Of a stretch of 64,000 nucleotides of DNA, positions 50,301-61,950 are shown in pieces. The notes under the pieces are model-generated. The model saw nothing but the letters and a program-made list of their open reading frames with translations, had not been told where the DNA came from and did not search any database. Where the stretch lies: the NCBI RefSeq assembly GCF_900747795.2, contig NC_041394.2, positions 341,892,415 to 341,956,414 of the forward strand. Reading direction: 5' to 3'. Positions within the stretch are counted from its first letter, which is position 1, and each line of letters begins with the position of its first letter. This DNA is from Erpetoichthys calabaricus (lineage: Eukaryota > Chordata > Cladistia > Polypteriformes > Polypteridae). Made by a program: the position numbers and the translations under genes.

Positions 50301-51426
50301 CTACCGTGGCTGTCCGTTTGTCTGTTCAGGATTTTAAATCACCTGTAGCTCACAAACCGTTTGACCAATTGACCTTAAATTTGGTACACATATACTACGT
50401 GACCTCTACTGTCCGCTTTCAGGGTGATGATTTTTATTACTCTTTTTATTTTTATTTTATTGTAGAATCAACTCTCAGCACTGGGCAGCAGGGCGGCCGT
50501 GCGGCACATGCTTATGGGCGCCATTCTCATTCTCTACCACCTTTGCCGTCAGTTCCCCTACCTCCTCATATCTTAAATCATTCCTGAGGCAGATTAAACA
50601 CTTAAGTGCAAGCTTAAGCGAAAAATTAAGAAAACCGTATTAAGTAATTGCAACACAAACACTGACTTAATCATTTTTAACGCGAAAAGATGCTGACAGA
50701 AGAAGAAAAGAAGCAGGCCGCTAGAGTGGAGAAAACAAGAGCTGCTCACGAAGCAGCAAGCTCATCAACCTCTGAGAAAATGAATGCTAAACGTACAGAG
50801 AATGAGTATGAAAACTAAACGTGACGTGTATTTACTGCATGCTATTGTGAAGTACGCCATTACTGGTACAAGTATAATATGAGAGAAGCAATTTGCTAAA
50901 CCTAACAACAAAGACATAGCACACAACACCATAAAACACTCCATTTCCAAGTTTCTCATAAAAAGCACAAAGATCCTAAGGGTCTATAAGCCCTGACGCT
51001 AAAGCCTACTTATGTTTTAACTTTACACTTACTTGCTCCAGGCTTATTTGTAGGTGGTGGCTGATTTTCTTGAGTTCTAACAGGTGACATTTCCACAGTC
51101 CTCTTTGTGTCGGACTCTAATGATTCAGACTTCATATTGATAGACAGCTGTGGAGATGAACAGTGTCTGCTTTGAGAAGGGACTAACCCGGTCACCACTC
51201 CATCTTGATACTCATTGTGATTGTCATCTTCCTTGACACTCTCCATATATTTATACTTGTGTAGCTCAATGCTGATAGACTTTTCTTCAGCCTCTTCTTT
51301 AATGCCCATTAACTCCATTTCACATTCCTCATCTTTAATGCCAAGACCTTCCTGTTTAGGGTGTACAGGCCCCCATTCACAGTCCTCCTCCTTAACATTT
51401 AAGGTTCTTTCCTCCATGCCATCCAT
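44377..51426 (-). CDS. C2H2 zinc-finger protein, ten fingers, two coding exons
   Basis: Exon A 51426-51033 encodes an acidic N-terminus (NVKEEDCEWG, HPKQEGLGIKDEE, PVRTQENQPPPTNKPGA). It joins (donor gtaagt, phase 1) to exon B 45245-44377, which encodes ten C2H2 fingers with HTGEKPY linkers, 420 aa in total. It is a likely nuclear DNA-binding regulator of the lineage-expanded ZNF type. Fingers 5+6 and 7+8 are near-identical two-finger (168-bp) repeats, with finger 9 a further copy. In fingers 5, 7 and 9 the base-contact position 6 is Cys. Start: exon A opens at acceptor 51484, but the frame has TAG at 51450 followed by GTG. The first ATG (51426) is used here; a lost upstream ATG is possible. 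The product lacks a recognised KRAB or SCAN domain. Confidence 0.85.
46150..46935 (+). mobile_element. Tigger/pogo-like transposon, internally deleted
   Basis: Left end after TA (46148-46149): cagtcgacccttgatatacg. The right end, inverted, is gagtggacccttgacttacg. The interior keeps an HTH start of the transposase (46390-46583): KIETKKEIVWKYESGIRV, ANMYSMSKSTILTIL, a CENP-B/psq type helix-turn-helix. The DDE domain is deleted. It lies in the zinc-finger gene intron. The right TA is not intact because a LINE tail abuts it. Confidence 0.8.
46936..48295 (-). mobile_element. RTE-like LINE, 5'-truncated reverse transcriptase
   Basis: Reads on the minus strand LFNGILESERMPEEWRRS, FVDLEKSYDRVPRQEL, VGLHQGSALSPFLFAMVMNR, the catalytic FADDIMIC, then FKYLASIVQRNGDCGREVKK and the C-terminal RWFGHV-like HWFGHVQKRDAEYMGRR. 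The frame is open for 323 aa (47937-46966). Upstream is a TGA at about 47943 (usually W) and one frameshift near 48025. The 3' end is the same motif as at 11530-11600. Clade name is tentative. Confidence 0.85.
48406..49058 (+). mobile_element. piggyBac-like non-autonomous element, second copy
   Basis: TTAA at both edges (48406-48409, 49055-49058), with the same internal ORF remnant as 118-837 (ATGAGTAGTGAAGAGC, SDRSPAAHGAEQ-like segment). The two are diverged by many substitutions and small indels. Confidence 0.55.
49059..50285. other. degenerate LINE fragment and unrecognised sequence in ZNF intron
   Basis: 49450-49690 (minus) reads SGKLLPDFCSGHGIYITNTM, an endonuclease-domain motif of the LINE type seen complete at 53.8 kb ([16 protein letters not shown]), heavily decayed. 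The rest is not recognised. Confidence 0.5.
50290..50820 (+). mobile_element. 5' fragment of a larger transposon, possibly Helitron-like
   Basis: 50290-50400 contains a motif common at the start of large fish elements (gtccgtttgtctgttc, aaccgtttgaccaattgacc, aaatttggtacaca). At 50691 an ATG opens MLTEEEKKQAARVEKTRAAH, a charged N-terminus of the kind I associate with Helitron-type proteins. It ends at a TAA at 50816. Class is tentative. Confidence 0.35.
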
Positions 51427-51583
51427 TGTCTTCTCTTTCACATCCACCTACATGTTACAGTAATCGGCAGCATTTTCTTTATCCCTGTGAAGACAACAGG
51501 ATTTCATTTGAACAAAACTAGCCTTCAGATCTAAAGGCATTTGTATTCAATTTGGCAAAACCTTCTCAGTTAAGGTTTACATC

Positions 51584-51780
<197 letters not shown>

Positions 51781-51794
51781 TCAATTCAACTAAT

Positions 51795-51875
51795 ATAATT
51801 ATTTGTCTTCTGTTTTGTGTGTTGCATTTGCCCCATTTTTTGACACCCATTGCACACTCAACCTACCTGGAAGGG

Positions 51876-51925
<50 letters not shown>

Positions 51926-52090
51926 AATTGCCTTTCCCAAGATTTCTTCCTTTTTTCCTGCCAGGGTTTTTTTTTTGGGGGGGAGGGGATTTTTTTCTTG
52001 CCTTCTTAGGGAGTTAACGTCTATCAAAAAACAGGGCATGTTAAAGCCCACTGAATCATTCCTTGTGCAAGTTTTGGCTAAAGACAAAAT
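51795..52090 (+). mobile_element. L2-type LINE, 3' end with expanded (CT)n
   Basis: Matches the 3' part of the L2 at 25280-25490 (cctacctggaagggggtctc, ttcccaag, tttcttcc, gagttaac / gagagtc). A (CT)n run of about 40 bp has grown at 51879-51917. Confidence 0.75.
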
Positions 52091-53055
52091 ATACTGCTGT
52101 AACATGTTGTTCTTCCAATATACTAAGTTTGTGCTTTTGTGGTCCCAAAAAAAGTTTAGTTTGAAAATAAGCTTGGGGATCCAGTGGTGCATTTATGGAA
52201 CAAAGCTGTGATTTGCTGTACTCACCTGAGGAAGCATTTCACTAAGTTAAGTGTGTGTGCCCTCTTTCATGTACACTGATGTCCATGTTGTGCTCTTTCT
52301 CCTTTGCATTATGATACAGACAGTGAATAACGGATCAGTAAAGTGCAGTCAGTTTGTCATATTATTATTTTGTTGCTGTTTTTCAATCAGATTTTTAAAT
52401 TCCCTGTGTTCAAGAAATGTTTTACCGTTGTGTTTCATTTCAGTTATGTGACAATGTCACAAAACACACAATTTGAATTGGCGGTATTTTGTATCATGAT
52501 ATTTAATACAACAAAGTTTGCTCTCATGCCTAATGTCCACACAGCAAGCTTTTTGTCTGGCACTCTGGCTTGAGCAGTTACACAAAGTTGGTCTTTTCTC
52601 CTTAAGCCAGTGAGGTGCCTGTGTTCATTGGGATGATGTTGTGAGTGGCAAACTTAACAACAATTTCATTCAGAGTTTTTCGGACCCTCTCTTTCATAGA
52701 GTGCCTTGATGAGGTAATTCTATTGTAAAAGAACTGAGAAAAAAGATTAACAAGGTGAGTAAAGACAGTGCTGCATCATACTGAGGTTGGAGAACTTGTC
52801 AATGGTCTGGTTACTTGTCAGTGACACCACACTAATCATTATGGCGTAGCTAAATACAATGACATGTGAACTAAAAAGATCCTAATCACTTATTTTATAT
52901 CCTCTTATAATCACACGGTTGTGGGGTACAAAATCTGTACATTTTGATATTTTGTTCAAGATGCAACAACAGATGAACTAACTTCAGGACACATTAAAGC
53001 ATATCCTCTTCCCAATTTTACCTCACTTTTAATTCTGAGACCCCACATATTTTTA
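52091..53055. other. no recognisable feature
   Basis: AT-rich DNA. Short ORFs lack domains. It separates the L2 end from the 53-56 kb LINE. Confidence 0.4.
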
Positions 53056-53059
53056 AATT

Positions 53060-56000
53060 TAAGGATCGGTGTTTCCCTTGCCCGGGAAAGGGTACCCGGG
53101 GCCCCACCCTGGAGCCAGGCCTGGGGGAGGGGCTCGCTGGCTCACGCCTGGTGGCTGGACCTTTGACAGTGGGGCCCAGCCAGGCTCATCCCGAAGGAGC
53201 AACGTGGTTCTGCTCTCTTGTGAGCCCACCACCAGCAAGAGAGGCCATAGGGGTCAGGTGCAATGTGATATAGGTGGTGGCCAAAGGAGGGAGCCCTGGC
53301 TTTCCGACCCTCGGTTACCGAAACTGGCTCTTGGGACATGGAATGTTACCTCTCTGGCGGGGAAGGAGCCTGAACTGGTGCGAGAGGTTGAGAGGTACCA
53401 GCTAGATATAGTCGGGCTCACCTCTACGCACGATCTGGGCTCTGGAACCATTCATCTTGAGAGAGGCTGGACTTTGTTCCACTCTGGACTTGCTGTGGAT
53501 GAAAGGCGTCGGGCAGGAGTGGGCTTGCTTCTGGCCCCCCGGCTTGAAGCGTGCAAGTTGGGGTTCTCCCCGTTGGACGAGAGGGTTGCTTCCCTGCGCC
53601 TTTGAGTTGGGGGAAGGACTCTGACTGTTGTTTGAGCTTATGTGCCGAACAGCAGTTCAGAGTACCCAGCCTTCTTGGAGTCCCTGGAGGAATTGCTGTG
53701 AATCACAGCTCCTGGGGACTCTATTGTCCTGCTGGGAGACTTAAACGCTCACATCGGCAACGACAATGAAACCTGGAGAGGTGTGATTGGGAGGAACGGC
53801 CTCCCCAATCTAAACTCGAGTGGTGTTTGGTTGTTGGACTTCTGTGCTGGCCATGGATTGTCCATAACGAACACCATGTTTGAGCATAAGGGTGTCCATA
53901 AGTGTACTTGGTGCCAGGATGCCCAAGGTCACAGCTTGATGATCGACTTTGTAGTCGTGTCATCAGATCTGCGACCTTATGTTTTGGACACTCGGATGAA
54001 GAGAGGGGCTGAGCTGTCAACTGATCACCACCTGATGGTAAGTTGGATCAGATGGTGGGAGAGGCTGCCGGACAGACCAGGCAGATCCAAACGTATAGTG
54101 AGGGTCTGCTGGGAACGTCTGACAGAGGAACTGGTCAGAAAGATCTTTAACTGCCACCTCCGGCAGAACTTCAATCTCATTCCGGGGGGGGGGCAAAGGA
54201 CATTAAGTCTGAATGGGCCATGTTCCGAGCCTCCATTGTCGAAGCAGCAGAATGGAGCTGTGGCCACAATGTTGTCAGTGCCTCTCGTGGCGGCAATCCA
54301 CGAACCCAGTGGTGGACACCTAAGGTTCGAGAGGCCATCAAGTTGAAGAAAGAGTCCTATCAGATCTGGTTAACCAGTGGGACTCCAGAGGCAGCTGAGG
54401 GGTACTGGAAGGCCAAGCGTGTGGTGGCATCGGTTGTTGCAGAGACAAAAACTCGGGCATGGGAGAAGTTTGGGGGAAGCCATGGAAAACGACTTTCAGT
54501 CGGCACCGAGAAGGTTCTGGCAAACCGTCAAGTGCCTCAGGAGGGGAAAGCTGTGCTCCACCAACACTGTGTACAGTGGAGATGTGGCCCTGCTGACTTC
54601 AACTGCAGACGTTATTGACCAGTGGAAGGAATACTTTGAGGATCTTCTCAATCCCACCAGCATGTCTTCGGGGGGGTGGGGCATCCATATCAGGGGCCAA
54701 GGTCACCAAGGTAGTTAAAAAGCTCCGAGGTGGCGGGGCCCCTGGGGTGGACAAGGCTCTGGATGTTGTGGGGCTGTCCTGGTTGACACGTCTCTGCAGC
54801 ATCGCATGGACATCGGGGGTAGTGCCTCTGGATGGGCAAACCGGGTGGTGGTCCCCCTTTTTAAGAAGGGTGACTGGAGGATGTGCTCCAACTATAGGGG
54901 GATCACACTCCTCAGCCTCCCCAGTAAGGTCCATTCAGGGGTGCTGGAGAAGAGAGTTCGGTCGAAAGTCGAATCTCGGATTCAAGAGGAACAATGCAGA
55001 TTCCGTCCTGGCCATGGAACACTGGACCAGCTCTACACCCTGGCGAGGATCCTGGAGGAGGCATGGGAGTTTGTCCAACCAGTCTACATGTGTTTTGTGG
55101 ATTTGGAGAAGGCATTCGACTGTGTACCTCGAAGCACCCTGTGGGGTGTGCTCCAAGAGTACGGGGTACAAGGCTCATTGTTACGAGCCATTCAGTCCCT
55201 GTACAGGAGGAGCAGGAGCTTGGTCCACATTTCCGGTAATAAGTCGGACTCATTTCCTGTTCAGGTTGGACTCTGCCAGGGTTGCCCTTTGTCACCGATT
55301 CTGTTCTTAAGTTTTATGGACAGAATTTCTAGGCGCAGCAAAGAAGTGGAGGGGGTCTGGTTCGGTGACCTCAAAATCTCGTCTCTGCTATTTGCGGATG
55401 ACGTGGTTCTCTTGGCTTCATCGGACAGTGACCTCCAGTTCTCACTGGAGCAGTTCGCAGCCGAGTGTGAAGAGGCAGGGATGAGAGTCATCACCTCTAA
55501 ATCCGAGGCCATGGTTCTCTGCCGGAAAAGGATGGAATGTTCTCTCCGGGTTGGGAACACATTACTGCCTCAAGTGGAGGAGTTCAAGTATCTTGGGGTC
55601 TTGTTCACGAGTGAGGGAAGAATGGAGCGGGAGGTCGACAGATGGATCGGTGCGGCATCCACAGTAATGCGGGCTCTGCAACGGTCCGTCGTGGTGAAGA
55701 GAGAGCTGAGCCAAAAGGCGAGGCTGTCGATTTACCAGTCGATCTACGTTCCTACCCTCACCTATGACCACAAGCTTTCGGTAGTGACCGAAAGAGCAAG
55801 ATCACGGATACAAGCAGCCAAAATGAGTTTTCTCCGCAGAGTGGCTGGACTTTCCCTTAGAGATAGGGTGAGGAGTTCAGTTACCCGGGAGAGACTTGGA
55901 GTAGAGTCGCTGCTCCTCCGCATTGAGAGGAGTCAGTTGAGGTGGTCTGGGCTTCTAGTCAGGATGCCCCCTGGACACCTCCCTAGGGAGGTGTTCCGGG

Positions 56001-56205
56001 CATGTCCCACTGGGAGAAGGCCACGGGGCAGACCCAGGACACGATGGAGGGATTATATCTCCCAGAAGGCTGGGTAAAGCCTTGGAGTCCCCCCAGAGGA
56101 GCTGGAGGAGGTGGCCGGGGAGAGGGAGATCTGGGCCTCCCTGCTTAGGCTGCTGCCCCTGCGACCCGACTTCGGATAAGTGGTGGACAATGGATGAATG
56201 GATGG
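53060..56205 (+). mobile_element. APE-type LINE, near full length, coding-defective
   Basis: GC-rich start, then an endonuclease domain: [94 protein letters not shown] linker and reverse transcriptase follow: NYRGITLLSLPSKV, FVDLEKAFDCVPRSTLWGVL, VGLCQGCPLSPILFLSFMDR, LLFADDVVLLASSDSDL, YLGVLFTSEGRMEREVDRWI. Three TGA codons lie at 53605-53700, and at least three frame changes occur between 54220 and 54810. From 54806 to 56077 the frame is open for 423 aa. The 3' end carries a tggatgaatggatgg tail. I think of I/Nimb-like LINEs, not firmly. Confidence 0.85.
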
Positions 56206-57030
56206 AAGTAGTACTAGGGTGTTGTACCGTGTTAGCCATTATGAATGTAGTGAGAAGTCAAGCAAAATTACACCTTTTATTGGCTAACTAAAAAGATTAC
56301 AATATGCAAGCTTTTGTGGCAACTCGGGCCCCTTCTTAAGAGAAGATGTAATACAGGGACTGGAGTTCCGTGCATTTATATAGACACTAGGACAAGCTTG
56401 GAAAAACATTAAGTGAGACATCTTAGATATGAAAAATTAACAGACCTCTTCAGGCTAAGATTCATTTAACTAGAGAGAAGAACAATGTATGGTCAAGATC
56501 TTTGGATAAGATAACTGTCCAACAAAGTCTTTTGAGGTTTCTGATGAGTTTTTCCATACCATGTGGATCTGTAGTCAGGTTGTCTGTGTCAGTCAGAGAG
56601 ATGCAAACAATCCTCACATCTAGTTATAAACTTTTTGTCTCTATTCAAACTATGTTGTAATGTGTTACATTTTAGCATGAGTTTGACTTCCCATTATTCT
56701 TTTCTCTCTTGCTTTGCTCTGAAACTGCCCATAAGCACTGTGACTTTAAAGTCCCTCTCATGGTGTCCATGGCTGTTGAAGTGGGCCGCTACAGGAACAT
56801 CTGTGTTGGCATGCTTGATGTGGAACCTGTGGAAATTCATTCTCTGGTGGAATGTTTGTCCAGTTTCTCCCACATAGAGTGCAGTGTTGGGACATTTCAT
56901 GCAGAGAATTAGGTAGACTATATTAGATGATCTGCAGGTAAATGATCCCTTTATGTGACGTTCTAGTCGTCAGTGTGGTATAACTACACGGTCTGTATCA
57001 TAAATGTGAGCACACATTTTATATGTTTTC
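56206..57030 (-). mobile_element. Penelope-like element fragment with GIY-YIG endonuclease
   Basis: On the minus strand 56900-56694 reads CPNTALYVGETGQTFHQRMN, then HIKHANTDVPVAAHFNSHGH, a GIY-YIG endonuclease of Penelope-like elements (YVGETGQ, R in QRMN). The plus-strand start tactagggtgttgtaccgtg matches 37386. No RT domain is present; C-terminal and 3' part only. Confidence 0.8.
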
Positions 57031-57099
57031 TGTAGGCAGGGAGATGTGCCATTTTCTGTTGGTTTACTTAGGGAGCTTCGGACAATTAGTTGCTGCAGG

Positions 57100-57235
57100 T
57101 TTGGTGGTTGTCTGTATGCCATGGACAGTAATGGACACTGTGAGAGGGACTTTAAAGACACAGTGCTTATGGGCAACTTCAGAACACAGCAAGACAGAAA
57201 AGAATGGGAAGTCAAACTTATGCTAATATATAATA
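57100..57235 (+). mobile_element. Penelope-like fragment in opposite orientation
   Basis: Reads MDSNGHCERDFKDTVLMGNF then RKEWEVKLMLIYN on the plus strand, the same GIY-YIG end region as the minus-strand piece at 56694. The two therefore form an inverted pair. Confidence 0.7.
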
Positions 57236-57541
57236 CACTAGCAAAATACCCGCGCTTCGCAGCGGAGAAGTAGTGTGTTAAAGAGGTTATGAAAAAATAA
57301 AAAGGAAACATTTTAAAAATAACGTAACATGATTGTCAATGTAATTGTGTTGTCATTGTTATGAGTGTTGCTGTCTTTTATATATATAATATACACACAC
57401 ACACACACATAAACATACATATACATATACATATATATATATATATACATATCTACATATACACATATCTACATATACATACGTATATACACATATACAC
57501 ATCCACATAAACATATATATACATATACAAATTTACATATC

Positions 57542-57584
<43 letters not shown>

Positions 57585-57608
57585 ATATATACATACATAC
57601 ATTCACAC

Positions 57609-57661
<53 letters not shown>

Positions 57662-59106
57662 TGTATATATACATATCTACTTATTGGCTCCTGTATTTAG
57701 GATATAGCAGGTTGGATAATGGACGGATGGACATTTGAATGCATAGCCCCACTTGCCCGTTTTCGTTTTTTTTCTTTCTTCAGTAATATTTCAGCAAACC
57801 CGGAGCTTGTCAGTTCAAATCCTGGTACTGACACCACTGTGTGACCCTGAGGAAGTCACTTCACCTGCCTGTGCTGCAAAAAACAAAAGTAATGTAACAA
57901 ATTGTACCTCAGATGTTGTAAGTTGGTGGAATAAAGGCATAAGTAAAATAGATAAATATGTATTATACACATAGGAACTATTCATTTATTTTCAGTTAAG
58001 TCATCTGCAGCAAACTTTTATAAATGAGGGTTTCTGATTTTAGATAGTGCAAACTGTTTCTTCTTCACTGACGTTTTCTCTTGGAGAGCTTTTTTCATTT
58101 CATTGAAAATTAAAGCAGCAGCTGCCAAAATATGTAGCTTTCTTATTAATTTTTCAACATTGTGTAAAATAAATGTATAAAGTAACATAAAAGGTTTAAA
58201 TACTGGTTATTCTTTTACACTAAAATATTACTAAAGAGATACAAAAAAAGTAAAATGGATATGTTCTTTTTCTTTAAGGAGATTAAATATTACTGAAGAA
58301 AGAAAAAAAAAATTAAACAGCCAAATGGGGCTATGCATACGAACTTAAAAGGTTTAAATAAAACAGAAATATATATTTTATTTTTACTTGCTTAACTTGT
58401 GGAGGGTGTATCATGTAGCAAAGCCCTAACTTTTTTCGTGAAAGCCCGTTTCAGTCAATAAGTCTTAAAAAAACGTGTAAAGATATTGACAATAAGCTAA
58501 GTCATCTGCACCAAAGTTATATAAATGAGGGTTTCTGATTTTTAGATAGTGCAAACTGTTTCTTCTTCATTGATGTTTTCTCTTGGAGAGCTTTTTTTCA
58601 TTTCATTGAAAATGAAAGCAGCAGCTGCCAAAATATGTAGCTTTCTTATTAATTTTTCAACATTGTGTAAAATAAATGTATACAGTAACATAAAAGGTTT
58701 AAATACTGGTTATCTTTTACACTAAAATATTACTAAAGAGATACAAAAAAAGTAAAATGGATATGTTCTTTTTCTTTAAGGAGATTAAATATTACTGAAG
58801 AAAGAAAAAAAAAATTAAACAGCCAAATGGGGCTATGCATACGAACTTAAAAGGTTTAAATAAAACAGAAATATATATTTTATTTTTACTTGCTTAACTT
58901 GTGGAGGGTGTATCCTGTAGCAAAGCCCTAACTTTTTTCGTGAAAGCCCGTTTCAGTAAATAAGTGTTAAAAACAGGTGTAAAGATATTGACAATAAGCT
59001 ACGCAAACCCAGAAAGACATGGAATCGTTTAAATCAAGTATCATTACATCTTCCTTTCTTAAAGAGAAGTAAGGCAGTACTTATAAGCTTACATATTTAT
59101 ATATAG

Positions 59107-59196
<90 letters not shown>

Positions 59197-60790
59197 GAAG
59201 CCTTGCAAGCACACTCTTGAGAATGCAACGTATAGTTGTACAGAAGAAAAGCAATCTTGCCTCAAATGAATGGCAACCTTTTGTAGGTCTATGAACTTAA
59301 TTTAAACTTTAGGTTTACACGGTGCTTTCTTTCCGAAGTACCTGCACTCATGAATATGTCTGTATGTGTCAGTCGGTCAAATCCACGCGCTTCGCACCAG
59401 CGAAGTACTGCTTTTAAATTTTTATTAAGAAGAAAATAAAACGTTTTTAAATTGAGGGAAAATATACTAATAACAGTTTGTTAAGGATCAGTTTTTTTGT
59501 GAAGCTGCCTTTACTCGAGTGATCACTTCGACCTGACTTGGTGGCAAAGTATAAGCGTTACCTGGTAGCTAACCACCCATACAATCAGATTGTGAATCAG
59601 ACTACGAATGCCGTGAATGTAATTACAAACTCACTGCACTTGCTTACGGTAATCGAACCTCGGACGTCAGCGCTAGAGGGGCTTAGCAGCGGTGAAGTAT
59701 TGCTTTTAAATTTTAATTAAGAACAAAAGAAAACCTCAGTGGTTCGATTCCCGAAATGGAGTGAAGTGAGTGTCCGGTTACCTACCAGGTAACGCTTATG
59801 GTTGGACAGCAAGTGACGTAACATCAGCCACGGTGCCTTCAGTTGTGAGAAGCAGATCATAGAATAATTGAAAATAGTTTTGCATTTACCTTTTTAGTAA
59901 AAGGCAAGCTTTTAAGCCTGAGAAATCACCCCGTAAATGCACACGTTTAATTGCACGTGTTAATATGTATGGTTACACAATATTAAAAGACAGTGAAGAA
60001 CGTGACTTACCTTTGTTCCCGCGTTTGATAAAAGGCGAGCTTTTAAGCCTGAGAAATCACCCCGTAAATGCACACGTTTAATTGCACGTGTTAATATGTA
60101 TGCTTACACAGTATTAAAAGACACTCAAAAATGAACGTCATTTACCATCAGCCACGGTGCCTTCAGTTGTGAGAAGCAGATCATAGAATGATTGAAAATA
60201 GTTTTGCATTTACCTTTTTAGTAAAAGGCGAGCTTTTAAGCCTGAGAAATCACCCCGTAAATGCACATGTTTAATTGCACATGTGTTAATATGTATGGTT
60301 ACACAGTATTAAAAGACAGTGAACAACGTCAGTTACCTTTGTTCCCGCGTTTGATAAAAGGCGAGCTTTTAAGCCTGAGAAATCACCCCGTAAATGCACA
60401 CGTTTAATTGCACATGTGTTAATATGTATGCTTACACAGTATTAAAAGACACTCAAAAATTAACGTCATTTACCTTCGTTCCCGCGTTTGACTCGTGCTG
60501 TAAATCTCCTCCTTGTTTTTAGTTCACGTGATTACGTAGGAGGCGTGATGATGCGATACGTGACTCCGCCTCCTCCATTACAGTATATGGACAAAAAATA
60601 TGTTCCAGTTATGACCATTATGCGTAGAATTTCGAAATGAAACCTGCCTAACTTTTGTAAGTAAGCTGTAAGGAATGAGCCTACCAAATTTCAGCCTTCC
60701 ACCTACACAAGAAGTTCGAGAATTAGTGATGAGTCAGTCAGTCAGTCAGTCAGTCAGTGAGGGCTTTGCCTTTTATTAATATGTATAGAT
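57236..60790 (+). repeat. Large AT-rich composite repeat with nested tandem duplications
   Basis: Starts ctagcaaaatacccgcgctt and ends gtcagtcagtcagtcagtga / ttgccttttattaatatgta. Inside: (AT)n and (TATACA)n runs (57370-57670, 59103-59193), a ~500-bp direct duplication (about 58000-58500 and 58500-59000), and four copies of a ~125-bp unit (gagcttttaagcctgagaaa, cacgtttaattgcac). These lie at about 59900, 60030, 60225 and 60355, as two dimers with a 325-bp period. Only short ORFs are present. Transposon class not identified. Confidence 0.6.
57683..57965 (+). mobile_element. SINE fragments inside the composite repeat
   Basis: 57683-57732 is a short GGATGG-type tail (aggttggataatggacgga). 57783-57960 is a 5'-truncated copy of the SINE at 2521-2720, with gttcaaatcctggtactgac and gttgtaagttggtggaataa. 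Confidence 0.65.
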
Positions 60791-61429
60791 TACAACACGG
60801 TTTGAATAGAGACAAGAGTTTTATAGCCAGGTATGAGGATTATATTACAACATGGTTTGAAGAGAGACAAGAGGCAGGATTGCATCAAAACTGTAGTGCA
60901 ACTGTGGGTGAACAGTCTCCTGCATAAACCGGAATCTCAGTAGCTCCTCCAAAAGTTGGGGGTCACTGAGGTATCGTTCCTAAACTCCGGAACGGTCATT
61001 TCCATGGTTGTTCCATCACTGCTTTTCCTAATCATTCAGTTTTGATTGGCAAAGCAAACGTCCATTATGGAAACGACCTTCATCATCAAAAAGAGACCAC
61101 AACCGGTGCCGAGATTTGCATTTCTTTTGAATCCAACATCAAAGCAGTCCTGTGGTTGTGACACAAACAAAGCTTCAGACTTCATTGATTTCATGTGTTT
61201 ATTGCAAGATTCGATACTGTGCTTCTTTTTTTTTTTTTTGTGTGTGTAATACTGCTTCAATATCAAAACTAGTATTTGTTTTAAGATTTTGTTAAAAAAA
61301 ATTAAAAAGATATTGAAGTCATTACCAAGGAAATATTTTATGTGTAAGTGTAACACGTGTGTTCTTTTCAAAGGAAACATGCTAATTTACTATTGCATAG
61401 CCCATTTTAGTTCATTGACAACTCGAGCT

Positions 61430-61780
61430 TTATCCCACAGTAAACAGTCATTAAGAGCCCTTGAATTAGTGGAGGCACTAAAAGAAAATAAGGATAGAAA
61501 TGCAGTCACGTTACAAACTATGTCTAAAATCGCTTACAGAGATGAAGCCTCACAAAACCCAGGATTTAGTATCAGAAAGGAAGATTGTTAGCTTGGCCAG
61601 GTCTGAGGGGGAGACTGATGTTATGGTAATAAGGAGCAGGAGACACCCAACAGCGCAGAGGCAAGAGGCTAACATTACCAATAATGGAGATGATGGTGAA
61701 GCCCTGCCACCGTCTGATAATCGGCAACAGAAACCTTACAGCGTTTCTGTAGACTCTGCATTATGGGCACACTCTTAAAA
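61430..61780 (+). other. Unrecognised open frame segment, possible fossil exon
   Basis: Two overlapping open frames (ending at 61591 and 61778). The second has a charged, low-complexity sequence (ARSEGETDVMVIRSRRHPTA, then NNGDDGEALPPSDNRQQKP). A cttacag/ag acceptor-like site is at about 61536. I recognise no domain and cannot connect it to other exons. It stops where a dispersed repeat begins (61768). Confidence 0.25.
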
Positions 61781-61950
61781 ATAAAAGGTTCTTTAAGAGC
61801 ACTTTTTTTTCTTCACTAGGTTGTGTGGTTCCTCATAGAGCCATTGCTTGACTGAGCATAGTTGCATTCTGGGAAGGGTTCTTTGCATATGAAGTTGGTT
61901 CTTTGTGCCATGAAAAACTTCCTTATATGTAGAAAAAACCTGAACAAATC
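61768..61950 (+). repeat. Dispersed fish-type repeat fragment
   Basis: Contains cactcttaaaaataaaaggt, ttctttaagagcac and ggttctttg blocks of the kind that recur in fish non-autonomous DNA transposons. No matching opposite end was found. Confidence 0.4.

Noticed and set aside
53142-53451. Minus-strand ORFs over the LINE endonuclease region
   Set aside because: GC-rich antisense shadows of the LINE frame; no domain.
59820-60480. CRISPR-like spaced repeats
   Set aside because: Units are ~125 bp with no spacer pattern and occur inside a eukaryotic dispersed repeat.
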